A stretch of DNA of 64,000 bases from Prevotellaceae bacterium (GTDB lineage: Bacteria > Bacteroidota > Bacteroidia > Bacteroidales > Bacteroidaceae). Positions 27,306-35,757 of this stretch are shown piece after piece. Below the pieces are notes generated by a model. It saw only the letters and a list, made by a program, of their open reading frames with translations, made no database searches and had not been told where the DNA came from. The first letter of the stretch is position 1. Each line of letters opens with the position of its first letter. Location of the stretch: contig JAHZGX010000034.1 in NCBI GenBank assembly GCA_019420585.1, positions 1 through 64,000 on the forward strand. The letters run 5' to 3'. The position numbers were made by a program, and so were the translations under genes.

Positions 27306-27956
27306 ATGGACGAGAAAGACCGTATAGAGAAGTACCGGGAACTCTTTGACATGGCGAAGGAGAGCCAACTTTTTGAAGACACCCTCAGCCTCCTGCAACG
27401 TGCCACCAAGGCGCGTGAGGTGGCAGAGGTGGTGGCACGGCTGTTCGGTGTGGGCAACGTCAATTCCGACCGGGTAGTCACAAAAGAGTTCATTGGCATC
27501 CTCCTTGGAGTGGTGCCCCACCTCCAAAAGGGCAGTTCGGTGAACAACATCCGCGAGCACATCAACAGCATCATTGCCCGTGACCGGTGGAAGGCACGGG
27601 AGAAGGAGAGCCGTGAGAGCAAACCATTCAAAATCAGCGAGGACACCATCACCGTCAACTTCTCCGTGACCTTCGACCGCGACAAGTTCGCCTTGCTGCA
27701 GGACATTATCCACCAAATGGATATGGTTCTGAGCCGTGTCACCGTCAGCCATTTCGACGGCCATCCCGACACAGCCATCCCCGTCTATCAACTGCAAGGG
27801 GCGTCCCCGTCTGTGGCAGCGGCACTCCGCCAAATACGTGACAACTTGGGTGCGGAATCACTCACCGACATGCGCTATGCTTCGGAAAGTTACGGTTTCG
27901 AACGCAGTCACCTCACCCTATCGCAAACCATTCGATTAGCAGAAAATGAATATTGA
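27306..27956 (+). CDS. uncharacterised protein, first gene of a two-gene cassette
   Basis: 216 residues from MDEKDRIEKYREL at 27306; upstream in-frame ATGs lie in a region without conserved-looking sequence. I do not recognise the family. The N-terminal half is helical (EVAEVVARLFGVG, FIGILLGVVPHLQ) with a charged linker (RDRWKAREKESRESK). The C-terminal half is mixed (ITVNFSVTFDRDKFALLQDIIHQMD). There is no signal peptide or membrane segment, so it is cytoplasmic. It overlaps the HExxH gene by 11 bp, so the two are very likely expressed and act together. GC content by eye is higher than in the rfb genes behind it. Confidence 0.6.
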   Translation: MDEKDRIEKYRELFDMAKESQLFEDTLSLLQRATKAREVAEVVARLFGVGNVNSDRVVTKEFIGILLGVVPHLQKGSSVNNIREHINSIIARDRWKAREKESRESKPFKISEDTITVNFSVTFDRDKFALLQDIIHQMDMVLSRVTVSHFDGHPDTAIPVYQLQGASPSVAAALRQIRDNLGAESLTDMRYASESYGFERSHLTLSQTIRLAENEY

Positions 27957-29118
27957 CCACAATCATATATTCAGGCAGATAGCCGAATCACTCCGTCATT
28001 ACTATGGCATACAGGCCGTCCCGGAAGTAGCCCATGGCGCCGACATGTTCCCCGAGAACAAAACGGTGACGACCGGCGAGCAGACAGGCTATGTCATACG
28101 CTTCAACCCCAAGGTGCAGACGATTCTCTCGCTCTATAACCTTGCCATGAGTGACGGCGTGGACATCGGCGAAACAGTATGCCGCTATGCCCTGTTCCAT
28201 ACTTTTCTTGAACTGGATGACTATGAGGCGGCACGCCGCCATCTCGATGCATTCCGCAGGGAGGTGCAACGCCTGCACCTTGACCGCCGCACAGAGGAAC
28301 AGCGGGAAGAAGCACGCGGACAGGTACTTTTGCAACTTTACTTCATCATGCTGCATGAGTCGTTCCACATCATCTTCCGCCACTCATCCGAATCGGGGAA
28401 GATGGCGGCAGAGACCACACGGGAGTTGCTGTGCGACATGAAGGACGAACTGGCAGACCAACTCTCCCTCATCACCAACGACGAACTGATCTCGCACCCC
28501 AAGACCCAAGAGCACCTTGCCGCCCTCATACCGCCTACGCTACCACAGAAAGAGCGGGAAACGATGATGGCACAAATGCGTGAGGAGATGAAGTCCGAGC
28601 CTTATTCCACGGATTATATAGACCAATTGGTAAATGGGAGCGATCACGTGCTGATTGAGGAACTGGCGTGTGACCGTCAGGCATGGCTCAACTTCGCGGA
28701 CATGGCCACAACGGACGGATGCCCCACCGAAGACCTGCTCCAGTTCCATCTATGGTTTTTCGTCGTGTTCTGCGCCATGGATTTCAACCAAGCCATCCTG
28801 TCACAGTACCATCCTGCCCTTCGTGCCAACTATCAATACGATGGCAGGCGTGTTGTCCTGAGACATAATGCGTTCAAGACCCTACTTCGGCAATATAATC
28901 CCGATGTGTACCATCTGATCAAGCACCAGTATCTTGAACTGAACAAGGGGTTGGAAGCCATCTTCCGCACCGCCACCCTCGGCATATACAACTATCAAGA
29001 GGATTTCATCCGCCTCCATGCGCTTTATCAGGCAAGGAAAGCAGAGCCCGTCCTCCCCGATATTCGGACGATACACCAATTGGAAGCGGAAATGGAGGCG
29101 GCTGTAAAAGACTTGTAG
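27946..29118 (+). CDS. uncharacterised protein with HExxH metallopeptidase-like motif
   Basis: 390 residues. A helix carries HESFH (HExxH, H137 to H141) in the setting LYFIMLHESFHIIFRH. About 100 residues later comes EELACDRQA (E238-D243), which resembles the ExxxD third-ligand helix of gluzincins. The spacing and hydrophobic surroundings fit a zinc metallopeptidase, but no known family was recognised. There is no signal peptide or clear membrane helix, so it should be cytoplasmic. It overlaps the preceding gene by 11 bp. A helical C-terminus ends LEAEMEAAVKDL. Proteolysis is inferred from the motif only. Confidence 0.6.
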   Translation: MNIDHNHIFRQIAESLRHYYGIQAVPEVAHGADMFPENKTVTTGEQTGYVIRFNPKVQTILSLYNLAMSDGVDIGETVCRYALFHTFLELDDYEAARRHLDAFRREVQRLHLDRRTEEQREEARGQVLLQLYFIMLHESFHIIFRHSSESGKMAAETTRELLCDMKDELADQLSLITNDELISHPKTQEHLAALIPPTLPQKERETMMAQMREEMKSEPYSTDYIDQLVNGSDHVLIEELACDRQAWLNFADMATTDGCPTEDLLQFHLWFFVVFCAMDFNQAILSQYHPALRANYQYDGRRVVLRHNAFKTLLRQYNPDVYHLIKHQYLELNKGLEAIFRTATLGIYNYQEDFIRLHALYQARKAEPVLPDIRTIHQLEAEMEAAVKDL

Positions 29119-29134
29119 ATGGGAGAAAAAGACT

Positions 29135-29200
29135 AAAGCGGCTTCATCAGGCATTGAAAGCGGCTTCGTTGACCAACGAAAGCGGCTTCATCGGGCATTG
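29135..29200. repeat. three 22-bp tandem repeats behind the HExxH cassette
   Basis: Units start at 29135, 29157 and 29179, all beginning aaagcggcttc. Units 1 and 3 differ at one base; unit 2 differs in the second half and contains its own hairpin (cgttgaccaacg). They lie in the gap between the HExxH gene and the relic/rfb genes. Confidence 0.9.
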
Positions 29201-29282
29201 AAGCCTATTGCATGAAAAGAGTTGTCCAATCTGCCTAAAAATGACATGCAATCAGTAAACGATAAATGTAAACAATATATAT

Positions 29283-29375
29283 ATGAACAACTTGACTGAC
29301 TTGAAGATTGCCGGAGCCAGAACAGGCTATGCCGGACTTCGTACAGCCAAATTGTCAGCGCATTTAAAAGGATAA
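29283..29375 (+). pseudogene. 30-codon relic of a UDP-sugar dehydrogenase N-terminus, now just upstream of rfbA
   Basis: A 30-residue ORF (MNNLTDLKIAGARTGYAGL and 11 more) ends 3 bp before the rfbA start. DLKIAGARTGYAGL resembles the Rossmann start of UDP-glucose or GDP-mannose dehydrogenases (family pattern KIAVxGTGYVGL), with the glycine motif damaged. The rest of the enzyme is missing. It could be a degraded gene whose start now provides translation into rfbA, or a chance small peptide. Confidence 0.5.
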
Positions 29376-29378
29376 CGT

Positions 29379-30284
29379 ATGAAAGGAATCGTATTGGCCG
29401 GAGGAAGTGGTACTCGCCTCTATCCCATCACAAAAGGAGTGAGCAAACAATTACTTCCAATTTTTGACAAACCGATGGTTTATTACCCAATCTCGGTACT
29501 TATGCTTGCTGGCATTCGTGATATACTGATTATATCAACTCCATACGATTTGCCTGGTTTTAAGAGGCTTTTAGGAGACGGTTCTGATTATGGGGTACAT
29601 TTTGAGTATGCAGAACAACCCTCTCCCGATGGACTTGCTCAGGCATTCATTATCGGCGAAGAGTTTATCGGGAATGATTCTGTTTGCCTGGTATTAGGCG
29701 ACAATATATTCCATGGCAACAACTTTACGGGTATGCTGCAAGATGCAGTCCGCACGGCAGAAGAAGAAAATAAAGCCACGGTTTTCGGTTATTGGGTAAG
29801 CGATCCGGAACGCTATGGCGTGGCAGCATTTGATGCGGAAGGCAATTGCCTTTCCATTGAAGAGAAACCGGAAAAGCCGAAATCGAATTATGCCGTTGTC
29901 GGATTATATTTCTATCCCAACAAGGTAGTGGATGTGGCTAAACACATCAAGCCCTCTTCACGTGGTGAATTGGAAATTACGACTGTAAACCAACGTTTTC
30001 TAGATGACAAGGAACTGAAAGTCCAAACATTGGGACGAGGATTCGCCTGGTTGGATACCGGTACGCATAATTCATTGTCAGAGGCATCAACCTATATCGA
30101 AGTAATTGAAAAGCGCCAGGGATTAAAGGTCGCTTGTCTTGAAGGCATTGCTTACCGTAAAGGCTGGATTGACAGTGAAAAAATGAGAGAACTGGCAAAG
30201 CCTATGCTAAAGAACCCCTATGGACAGTATCTCCTGAAAGTTATAGATGAAATCGAGAGAACAGGAAAAACGAACTTGGATTAA
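29379..30284 (+). CDS. rfbA: glucose-1-phosphate thymidylyltransferase
   Basis: 301 residues. The nucleotidyltransferase signature LAGGSGTRLYPIT is at the N-terminus, with EQPSPDGLAQAF and LGDNIFHG in the core and GFAWLDTGTH near the end. It makes dTDP-glucose from dTTP and glucose-1-phosphate, the first step of dTDP-L-rhamnose synthesis. Length is standard. It opens the gene order rfbA-rfbC-rfbD-rfbB, with 6, 1 and 4 bp between genes. Confidence 0.97.
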   Translation: MKGIVLAGGSGTRLYPITKGVSKQLLPIFDKPMVYYPISVLMLAGIRDILIISTPYDLPGFKRLLGDGSDYGVHFEYAEQPSPDGLAQAFIIGEEFIGNDSVCLVLGDNIFHGNNFTGMLQDAVRTAEEENKATVFGYWVSDPERYGVAAFDAEGNCLSIEEKPEKPKSNYAVVGLYFYPNKVVDVAKHIKPSSRGELEITTVNQRFLDDKELKVQTLGRGFAWLDTGTHNSLSEASTYIEVIEKRQGLKVACLEGIAYRKGWIDSEKMRELAKPMLKNPYGQYLLKVIDEIERTGKTNLD

Positions 30285-30290
30285 CACGAG

Positions 30291-30872
30291 ATGGAAATTA
30301 TAAAAACAAATATAAAAGGAGTGGTCATCCTTGAACCAAAAATGTTCAAGGATGCCAGAGGCTATTTCTTTGAAAGTTTCTCACAGCGGGAGTTTGAAGA
30401 GAAAGTCAGGAAAATCAACTTTGTGCAGGACAATGAGAGTATGTCCTCTTATGGAGTCATGCGCGGTCTGCATTTTCAGCGTCCGCCTTTTACCCAAAGT
30501 AAATTGGTGCGTTGCGTGAAGGGATGCGTGTTAGACGTGGCGGTGGACATCCGCAAAGGCAGTCCCACTTACGGTCAGCATGTGGCCGTGGAACTGACAG
30601 AAGATAATCACCGGCAGTTCTTTGTGCCGAGAGGCTTTGCCCACGGTTTTGCCGTGTTGAGCGAGACGGCTGTATTTCAGTACAAATGCGACAACTTTTA
30701 TGCACCAGAGGCAGATGGCGGCATCAATATCAAGGATGACAGTTTGGGGGTTGACTGGAAAATCCCCATGTCAAACGCCATCCTTTCGGACAAAGACCTC
30801 AAGCATGCTTGCTTGAAGGATTTTGATTCTCCTTTTGATTACCAGGAAAATTTATATCCGGAGTTTGAATAA
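30291..30872 (+). CDS. rfbC: dTDP-4-dehydrorhamnose 3,5-epimerase
   Basis: 193 residues with the RmlC cupin fold: FKDARGYFFESF, FVQDNESMSSYGVMRGLHFQ with the catalytic His, VDIRKGSPTYG, and FFVPRGFAHGF. It epimerises C3 and C5 of dTDP-4-keto-6-deoxyglucose. Length is typical. It lies between rfbA and rfbD in a tight operon. Confidence 0.97.
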   Translation: MEIIKTNIKGVVILEPKMFKDARGYFFESFSQREFEEKVRKINFVQDNESMSSYGVMRGLHFQRPPFTQSKLVRCVKGCVLDVAVDIRKGSPTYGQHVAVELTEDNHRQFFVPRGFAHGFAVLSETAVFQYKCDNFYAPEADGGINIKDDSLGVDWKIPMSNAILSDKDLKHACLKDFDSPFDYQENLYPEFE

Positions 30873-30873
30873 C

Positions 30874-31785
30874 ATGAATATATTGGTCACTGGAGCCAAC
30901 GGGCAGTTGGGAAACGAGATGCGTATCATTGCGCGAGGAAGTAATGAGACCTATTTCTTTACAGATGTCAGCCAGCAAGAAGATGCAGAAACCCTTTTCT
31001 TGGATATTACCGATTTACAGGCTATTCGTGAAATGGTGACAGCAAATAAGATTGATGCCATCGTGAATTGTGCAGCCTATACTAATGTGGATGCGGCAGA
31101 GAGCAATGAACCACTGGCAGAAAAGTTGAATGCAGAAGCGCCGGAGAACCTAGCTCGGGCAATGAAAGAAGCAAATGGCCTGCTGGTGCAGATTTCTACG
31201 GATTACGTATTTGGCAAAGAACCCTATAATATACCCTGCAGGGAAGAACAGCATGGTACGCCTACCGGTGTGTATGGCACGACCAAACTTCATGGTGAAC
31301 AGAAAATTATTGCTACCGGATGTAAGCACGTCATCATCCGTACAGCCTGGCTTTACAGCGAGTTCGGCAAGAACTTCTGCAAGACTATGATGAGCCTGAC
31401 CGCCACTAAACCGCAGTTGAAAGTAGTGTTCGACCAATGCGGCACACCGACATATGCTCTTGACTTGGCAAAAGCCATTGCACAAATATTGGATGATTAC
31501 AGCAAGGAGACAAAAGCCAACAACTACTCCAAGACAGGTGTCTACCATTACTCCAACGAAGGCGTTTGCTCATGGTACGATTTCACCAAGATGATTGCCG
31601 AATACAACGGCACAACGGCTTGCGACGTGCAGCCGTGCCACAGTAACGAATTCCCCAGTCCTGTCACACGTCCCTCGTTTTCGGTACTTGACAAGACTAA
31701 AATCAAAGAGACATTCGGCATCCGCATTCCTTATTGGACGGAGTCGCTGAAACAATGCATTACTAACATTAAAAACAACAAATAA
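30874..31785 (+). CDS. rfbD: dTDP-4-dehydrorhamnose reductase
   Basis: 303 residues from the ATG at 30874, one base after the rfbC stop; an upstream in-frame start lies inside rfbC. The Rossmann motif GANGQLGNEM, the VNCAAYTNVDAAE motif, STDYVF and the YGTTKLHGE active-site Tyr-x3-Lys are intact. It reduces the 4-keto group with NAD(P)H to give dTDP-L-rhamnose. Confidence 0.97.
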   Translation: MNILVTGANGQLGNEMRIIARGSNETYFFTDVSQQEDAETLFLDITDLQAIREMVTANKIDAIVNCAAYTNVDAAESNEPLAEKLNAEAPENLARAMKEANGLLVQISTDYVFGKEPYNIPCREEQHGTPTGVYGTTKLHGEQKIIATGCKHVIIRTAWLYSEFGKNFCKTMMSLTATKPQLKVVFDQCGTPTYALDLAKAIAQILDDYSKETKANNYSKTGVYHYSNEGVCSWYDFTKMIAEYNGTTACDVQPCHSNEFPSPVTRPSFSVLDKTKIKETFGIRIPYWTESLKQCITNIKNNK

Positions 31786-31789
31786 TAAA

Positions 31790-32929
31790 ATGGCAAAGAG
31801 AAATATCGTCATCACAGGTGGTGCTGGCTTCATCGGAAGTCACGTGGTACGTTTGTTTGTGAACAAATATCCCGAATACAACATCATCAATCTGGACAAA
31901 CTGACATACGCTGGCAACCTTGCCAACCTGAAAGACATTGAGGACAAGCCCAATTACAAATTCGTGAAGATGGATATTTGCGACTTTGAGGCGTTTTATA
32001 AGTTGATGCAGGAGGAACACGTTGACGGCATCATCCATCTGGCAGCCGAAAGTCATGTGGATCGCAGCATTAAAGACCCGTTCACATTTGCCCGTACCAA
32101 CGTGATGGGAACACTCTCCTTGTTACAAGCTGCCAAACTTTATTGGGAAACCTTGCCTGAGAAGTACGAGGGTAAACGGTTCTATCATATTTCCACGGAT
32201 GAAGTATATGGTGCATTGACAATGAACCATCCCGAAGGCATCAAGCCTCCGTTTACAACGACAGCCTCAGCCGCCGAACATCATTTATCTTATGGTGATG
32301 ATTTCTTCTATGAAACAACAAAATATAACCCTCATTCACCCTATTCGGCAAGCAAGGCTAGCAGCGACCATTTTGTCCGTGCTTATCATGATACATACGG
32401 TATGCCGACAATCGTCACCAACTGCTCCAACAACTATGGACCTTACCAGTTCCCGGAAAAACTGATACCGCTCTTCATCAACAATATCCGCCACCGCAAA
32501 CCATTGCCGGTTTATGGCAAGGGGGAGAACGTGCGCGATTGGCTGTTTGTAGAAGACCATGCTCGTGCCATCGACACGATATTCCATAATGGAAAGATTG
32601 CAGAGACCTATAATATCGGCGGTTTTAATGAATGGAAGAATATCGACATCATCAAAGTCGTTATCAAGACCGTTGACCGTCTGCTGGGACGTAAGGAAGG
32701 AGAAGATTTGAATTTAATTACTTACGTGACCGACCGCTTAGGGCACGATGCACGCTATGCCATCGACTCTACCAAGTTACAAAAAGAATTAGGTTGGGAA
32801 CCAAGCCTGCAATTTGAGGAAGGCATCGAAAAAACCGTCCGCTGGTATCTGGATAATCAGAAGTGGATGGACAATATTACTTCTGGGGAGTATGAGAAGT
32901 ATTATGAGGAAATGTATAAAGAGAGGTAA
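31790..32929 (+). CDS. rfbB: dTDP-glucose 4,6-dehydratase
   Basis: 379 residues. The NAD-binding GGAGFIGSH motif is at 10-18, AAESHVDRSI near 85-95, STDEVYG near 135, and the catalytic Tyr185-x3-Lys189 in YSASKASSDH. It converts dTDP-glucose to the 4-keto-6-deoxy sugar. As last gene of the rfb unit it completes the rhamnose pathway, so the capsule probably contains L-rhamnose or a related deoxysugar. Confidence 0.97.
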   Translation: MAKRNIVITGGAGFIGSHVVRLFVNKYPEYNIINLDKLTYAGNLANLKDIEDKPNYKFVKMDICDFEAFYKLMQEEHVDGIIHLAAESHVDRSIKDPFTFARTNVMGTLSLLQAAKLYWETLPEKYEGKRFYHISTDEVYGALTMNHPEGIKPPFTTTASAAEHHLSYGDDFFYETTKYNPHSPYSASKASSDHFVRAYHDTYGMPTIVTNCSNNYGPYQFPEKLIPLFINNIRHRKPLPVYGKGENVRDWLFVEDHARAIDTIFHNGKIAETYNIGGFNEWKNIDIIKVVIKTVDRLLGRKEGEDLNLITYVTDRLGHDARYAIDSTKLQKELGWEPSLQFEEGIEKTVRWYLDNQKWMDNITSGEYEKYYEEMYKER

Positions 32930-33179
32930 TTTTTAAAACGTTTTCCTATGCGTATGTGATTAATTATATAATATAGGATTTTTCAGTTCCTAAAATTTAG
33001 GATTAGAAAGCATATCCTAAATAGAGAATTTACTAATGTGAATATAATTTGCTTCTAAGACCTATAGACAAAGTAGATTGAACTTACAGCATATTAAAAC
33101 TCATGGTATATGTGAAGTTGTTTTTTAGTAACATTTTTTACCCACAAATTTATCAATATATATAACGCACATTTTTTTA
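32930..33179. other. AT-rich gap between rfbB and the variable capsule genes
   Basis: The gap to 33242 totals 313 bp and is strongly AT-rich, with no gene supported. It marks a sharp drop in GC content from the rfb genes to the following genes, which suggests a recombination boundary. A promoter is visible at its end. Confidence 0.5.
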
Positions 33180-33210
33180 TTTGTGGCAGTTTGCTTACAA
33201 CATATTTTTC
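33180..33210 (+). promoter_or_regulatory. internal promoter for the variable part of the capsule locus
   Basis: TTTG (33180-33183), a 19-bp spacer and TATTTTTC (33203-33210, one mismatch to TAnnTTTG) lie 32 bp before the acyltransferase start. The downstream genes may therefore have some transcription of their own. Confidence 0.45.
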
Positions 33211-33242
33211 AAACAGATTAAACAATAATACAGAACAATTTC

Positions 33243-34330
33243 ATGGGCGATTCAGCTAGAACCTTAAACATCGAATGTTTACGATGTATTGCAATGTTTT
33301 TTATTGTGCTAAATCATTGTATTTTGAATTTGGCAACCAACGAATATACATTAGAGCGCAATTTCGTTAATTTTTGCATTACGGATTTTGTATACCAAAC
33401 GGTATATAACGGAGTAAATGTTTTTATACTGATTTCTGGTTATTTTCTTGTCAAGACAACTCGGGAAACCACAAATTGGGAAAAAACAACAAAATTGTGG
33501 CTAAATGCTTTCTTCTACTCCGTAACAATATACGTGATTCTTATTGTTTTGCATTATAAATCTTTTGATGCTAAGAACCTCATTCATGCGCTGATGCCTG
33601 TAAGATACGATTCGTATTGGTTCATTACCCAATATTTAGGCTTATATATCATGTCTCCTTTTTTATCAAAATGGGCAAGGAGCATGTCTAAAAAAGAATA
33701 CCAGACAATGCTTGTATCTTTTTTTATTATAACCTCTATCATACAGTTACAAGGATTAAAGGGAGGTTTCAGCCTTATATGGTTCATTTTTCTATTTATG
33801 TTTGCCGGGTACATACAATTGCAGGGGGGGGGGTAAACGGTATCATACCTGAGTGGAAACAACATGCAGGAATTACATTCATAACAACCTCTTCCTTATT
33901 ATTTATAATAAGCCTTCCTATCAATGGAAATAAACTGAACATCGTGGGCTATTGGGGATTTTACAACGGGCCATTATTGTTTATCGCTTCCGTTTCTCTT
34001 TTCTTGTTCTTTCTAAAAATGAAAGAATCCAATGCTGTCAGAATCATTTCCAAGTTATCTCCCTATATGTTAGGAGTGTATCTTATCCATGAGCACCCCA
34101 TATTCAAGGATTGGTTATGGAAATTCCTACACAAAAATGTGGCACATACAAATATTTTTCACTTACTAATCATAGCCCTCGTCATTATGGCTATCTGTAT
34201 TCCTATAGAGTATGTCAGACAATTACTGTTTAAGATATTTAGGATAGATACTCTCTTTTACAAAAATGTCAAATTCCTCTTATCACCAGTTACCACGATA
34301 TTAAAATACAAAAACAAAAAAAATGTCTGA
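33243..34330 (+). CDS. acyltransferase-3 family O-acyltransferase, out of frame at a G10 run (probable phase-OFF state)
   Basis: The first frame encodes 197 residues (ARTLNIECLRCIAMFFIVLNH, then several helices) and stops right after ten G at 33824-33833. In the next frame the remaining roughly 165 codons continue as VNGIIPEWKQHAG and the family-typical SPYMLGVYLIHEHP to 34330. Joined, they give about 361 residues, the normal length of an integral-membrane acyltransferase that acetylates capsule sugars. One more G (11) or two fewer (8) restores the frame; no other stop interrupts either part. The otherwise intact protein argues for phase variation rather than decay. Its end overlaps wzx by 8 bp. 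Confidence 0.85.
33824..33833 (+). repeat. G10 homopolymer in the acyltransferase gene
   Basis: Ten consecutive G inside a coding region of roughly 35 percent GC. The run ends immediately before an in-frame TAA; 8 or 11 G would read through. Confidence 0.95.
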
Positions 34331-35756
34331 ATCATTAAAAGGAAAGACTTTAAAAGGTATAGCATGGAGTGGAATAGAACGATTTGCCACTGCTGGAATC
34401 AATTTTGCAATCGGTTTGGTGATAGCCCGTATATTGTCTCCTAACGAATATGGCATTATAGCCATGCTTGCTATATTCATGGCTATATCGCAATCGGTTA
34501 TAGACTCTGGATTCTCCAATGCCTTGATAAGAAAAAAAGACCGAACGGAAATAGACTTTTCTACTACCCTATATTTCAATATAGCAGTAAGTATATTGAT
34601 GTATGGAATCTTATATTTTTCATCCCCTTTCATTGCAAGGTTTTATGGAATCAGCGAACTGGAGAAAATAACAAAGGTGGTCGGTACCACTCTCATCTGG
34701 GGAGCCCTTTCCATTGTTCAGCAATCTATACTTACTATTAAGGTGGATTTCAAGACTCTCATGAAAGTATCTCTATTTGCAGCTGTTATATCTGGATTCA
34801 TCGGTATCATTATGGCTGTGACGGGATTCGGGGTTTGGGCTTTAGTCGGTCAAATGTTATCCGTATCAATAGTTCGCACAATGGTTTTATGGTTTGTCGC
34901 TAAATGGCGGCCAACGACAGGCTTTTCTACAAAAAGTTTCAAGAACCTATTTGGTTATGGTTCTAAACTATTAATGGCAGGAATCCTTGAAACAATTTAC
35001 AGAAATCTTTATAGCATTATTATCGGCAAATATTATCAAGCCGAAACACTTGGCTTGTATCACCGAGGAGAGCAATTTGCATCGTACGCCTCAAGTAATA
35101 TTACAGGGGTCATTCAACGGGTTACATTTCCTATAATGGCAGAAATGCAGGACGACAATCCAAGACTGCGTAACGTGTTTATAAAGACATTGAGGACTGT
35201 ATGCTTTTTTGTATTTCCTATTATGACTTTTATTTTGATTTCTGCAGAACCATTGGTCAGATTAATCTTAACTGAAAAATGGATCAATTGTGTTCCTGTC
35301 ATGCAAATTCTCTGCATTTCATATATGTGGTATCCTGTCCATATACTCAACTTAAATGTATTGCAAGTATCAGGTCGTTCCGATTTGTTTTTCAAGATAG
35401 AGGTTATTAAGAAAATAATAGGATTACTTATTTTATTTGGAACACTTCCATTTGGAATAATAATCATGTGCTGGGGACGTGTGTTATATTGCGGCATAGA
35501 ATTGTTTATTAATATGTATTATACCAACCGCATTGTAAATATGAAATATAGTGAGCAATTAAAATACACGTTACCTTTTATGTTTTATTGCATAGTTATA
35601 ACTATCATTGCCTTTTTTATACATCAGCATGTATCAAATGATATATTAACTTTAATTATTGATTTTACCATCATAGTTACGAGTTGGCTACTTATTGTTC
35701 AAAAATTGGAACACTTGAATATCAATACACTTTTATCAAGTCCAAACAGACACTAA
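34323..35756 (+). CDS. wzx: Wzx-type polysaccharide flippase (MOP superfamily)
   Basis: 477 residues with about 12-14 hydrophobic helices. The start (LKGKTLKGIAWSGIERFATAGINFAIGLVIARILSP) and EYGIIAMLAIFMA are typical of Wzx and related exporters. It should flip the lipid-linked repeat unit across the inner membrane, providing substrate for the polymerase encoded at 39781. It overlaps the acyltransferase by 8 bp and is followed by a glycosyltransferase with a 1-bp gap. Confidence 0.92.
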   Translation: MSESLKGKTLKGIAWSGIERFATAGINFAIGLVIARILSPNEYGIIAMLAIFMAISQSVIDSGFSNALIRKKDRTEIDFSTTLYFNIAVSILMYGILYFSSPFIARFYGISELEKITKVVGTTLIWGALSIVQQSILTIKVDFKTLMKVSLFAAVISGFIGIIMAVTGFGVWALVGQMLSVSIVRTMVLWFVAKWRPTTGFSTKSFKNLFGYGSKLLMAGILETIYRNLYSIIIGKYYQAETLGLYHRGEQFASYASSNITGVIQRVTFPIMAEMQDDNPRLRNVFIKTLRTVCFFVFPIMTFILISAEPLVRLILTEKWINCVPVMQILCISYMWYPVHILNLNVLQVSGRSDLFFKIEVIKKIIGLLILFGTLPFGIIIMCWGRVLYCGIELFINMYYTNRIVNMKYSEQLKYTLPFMFYCIVITIIAFFIHQHVSNDILTLIIDFTIIVTSWLLIVQKLEHLNINTLLSSPNRH

Positions 35757-35757
35757 T

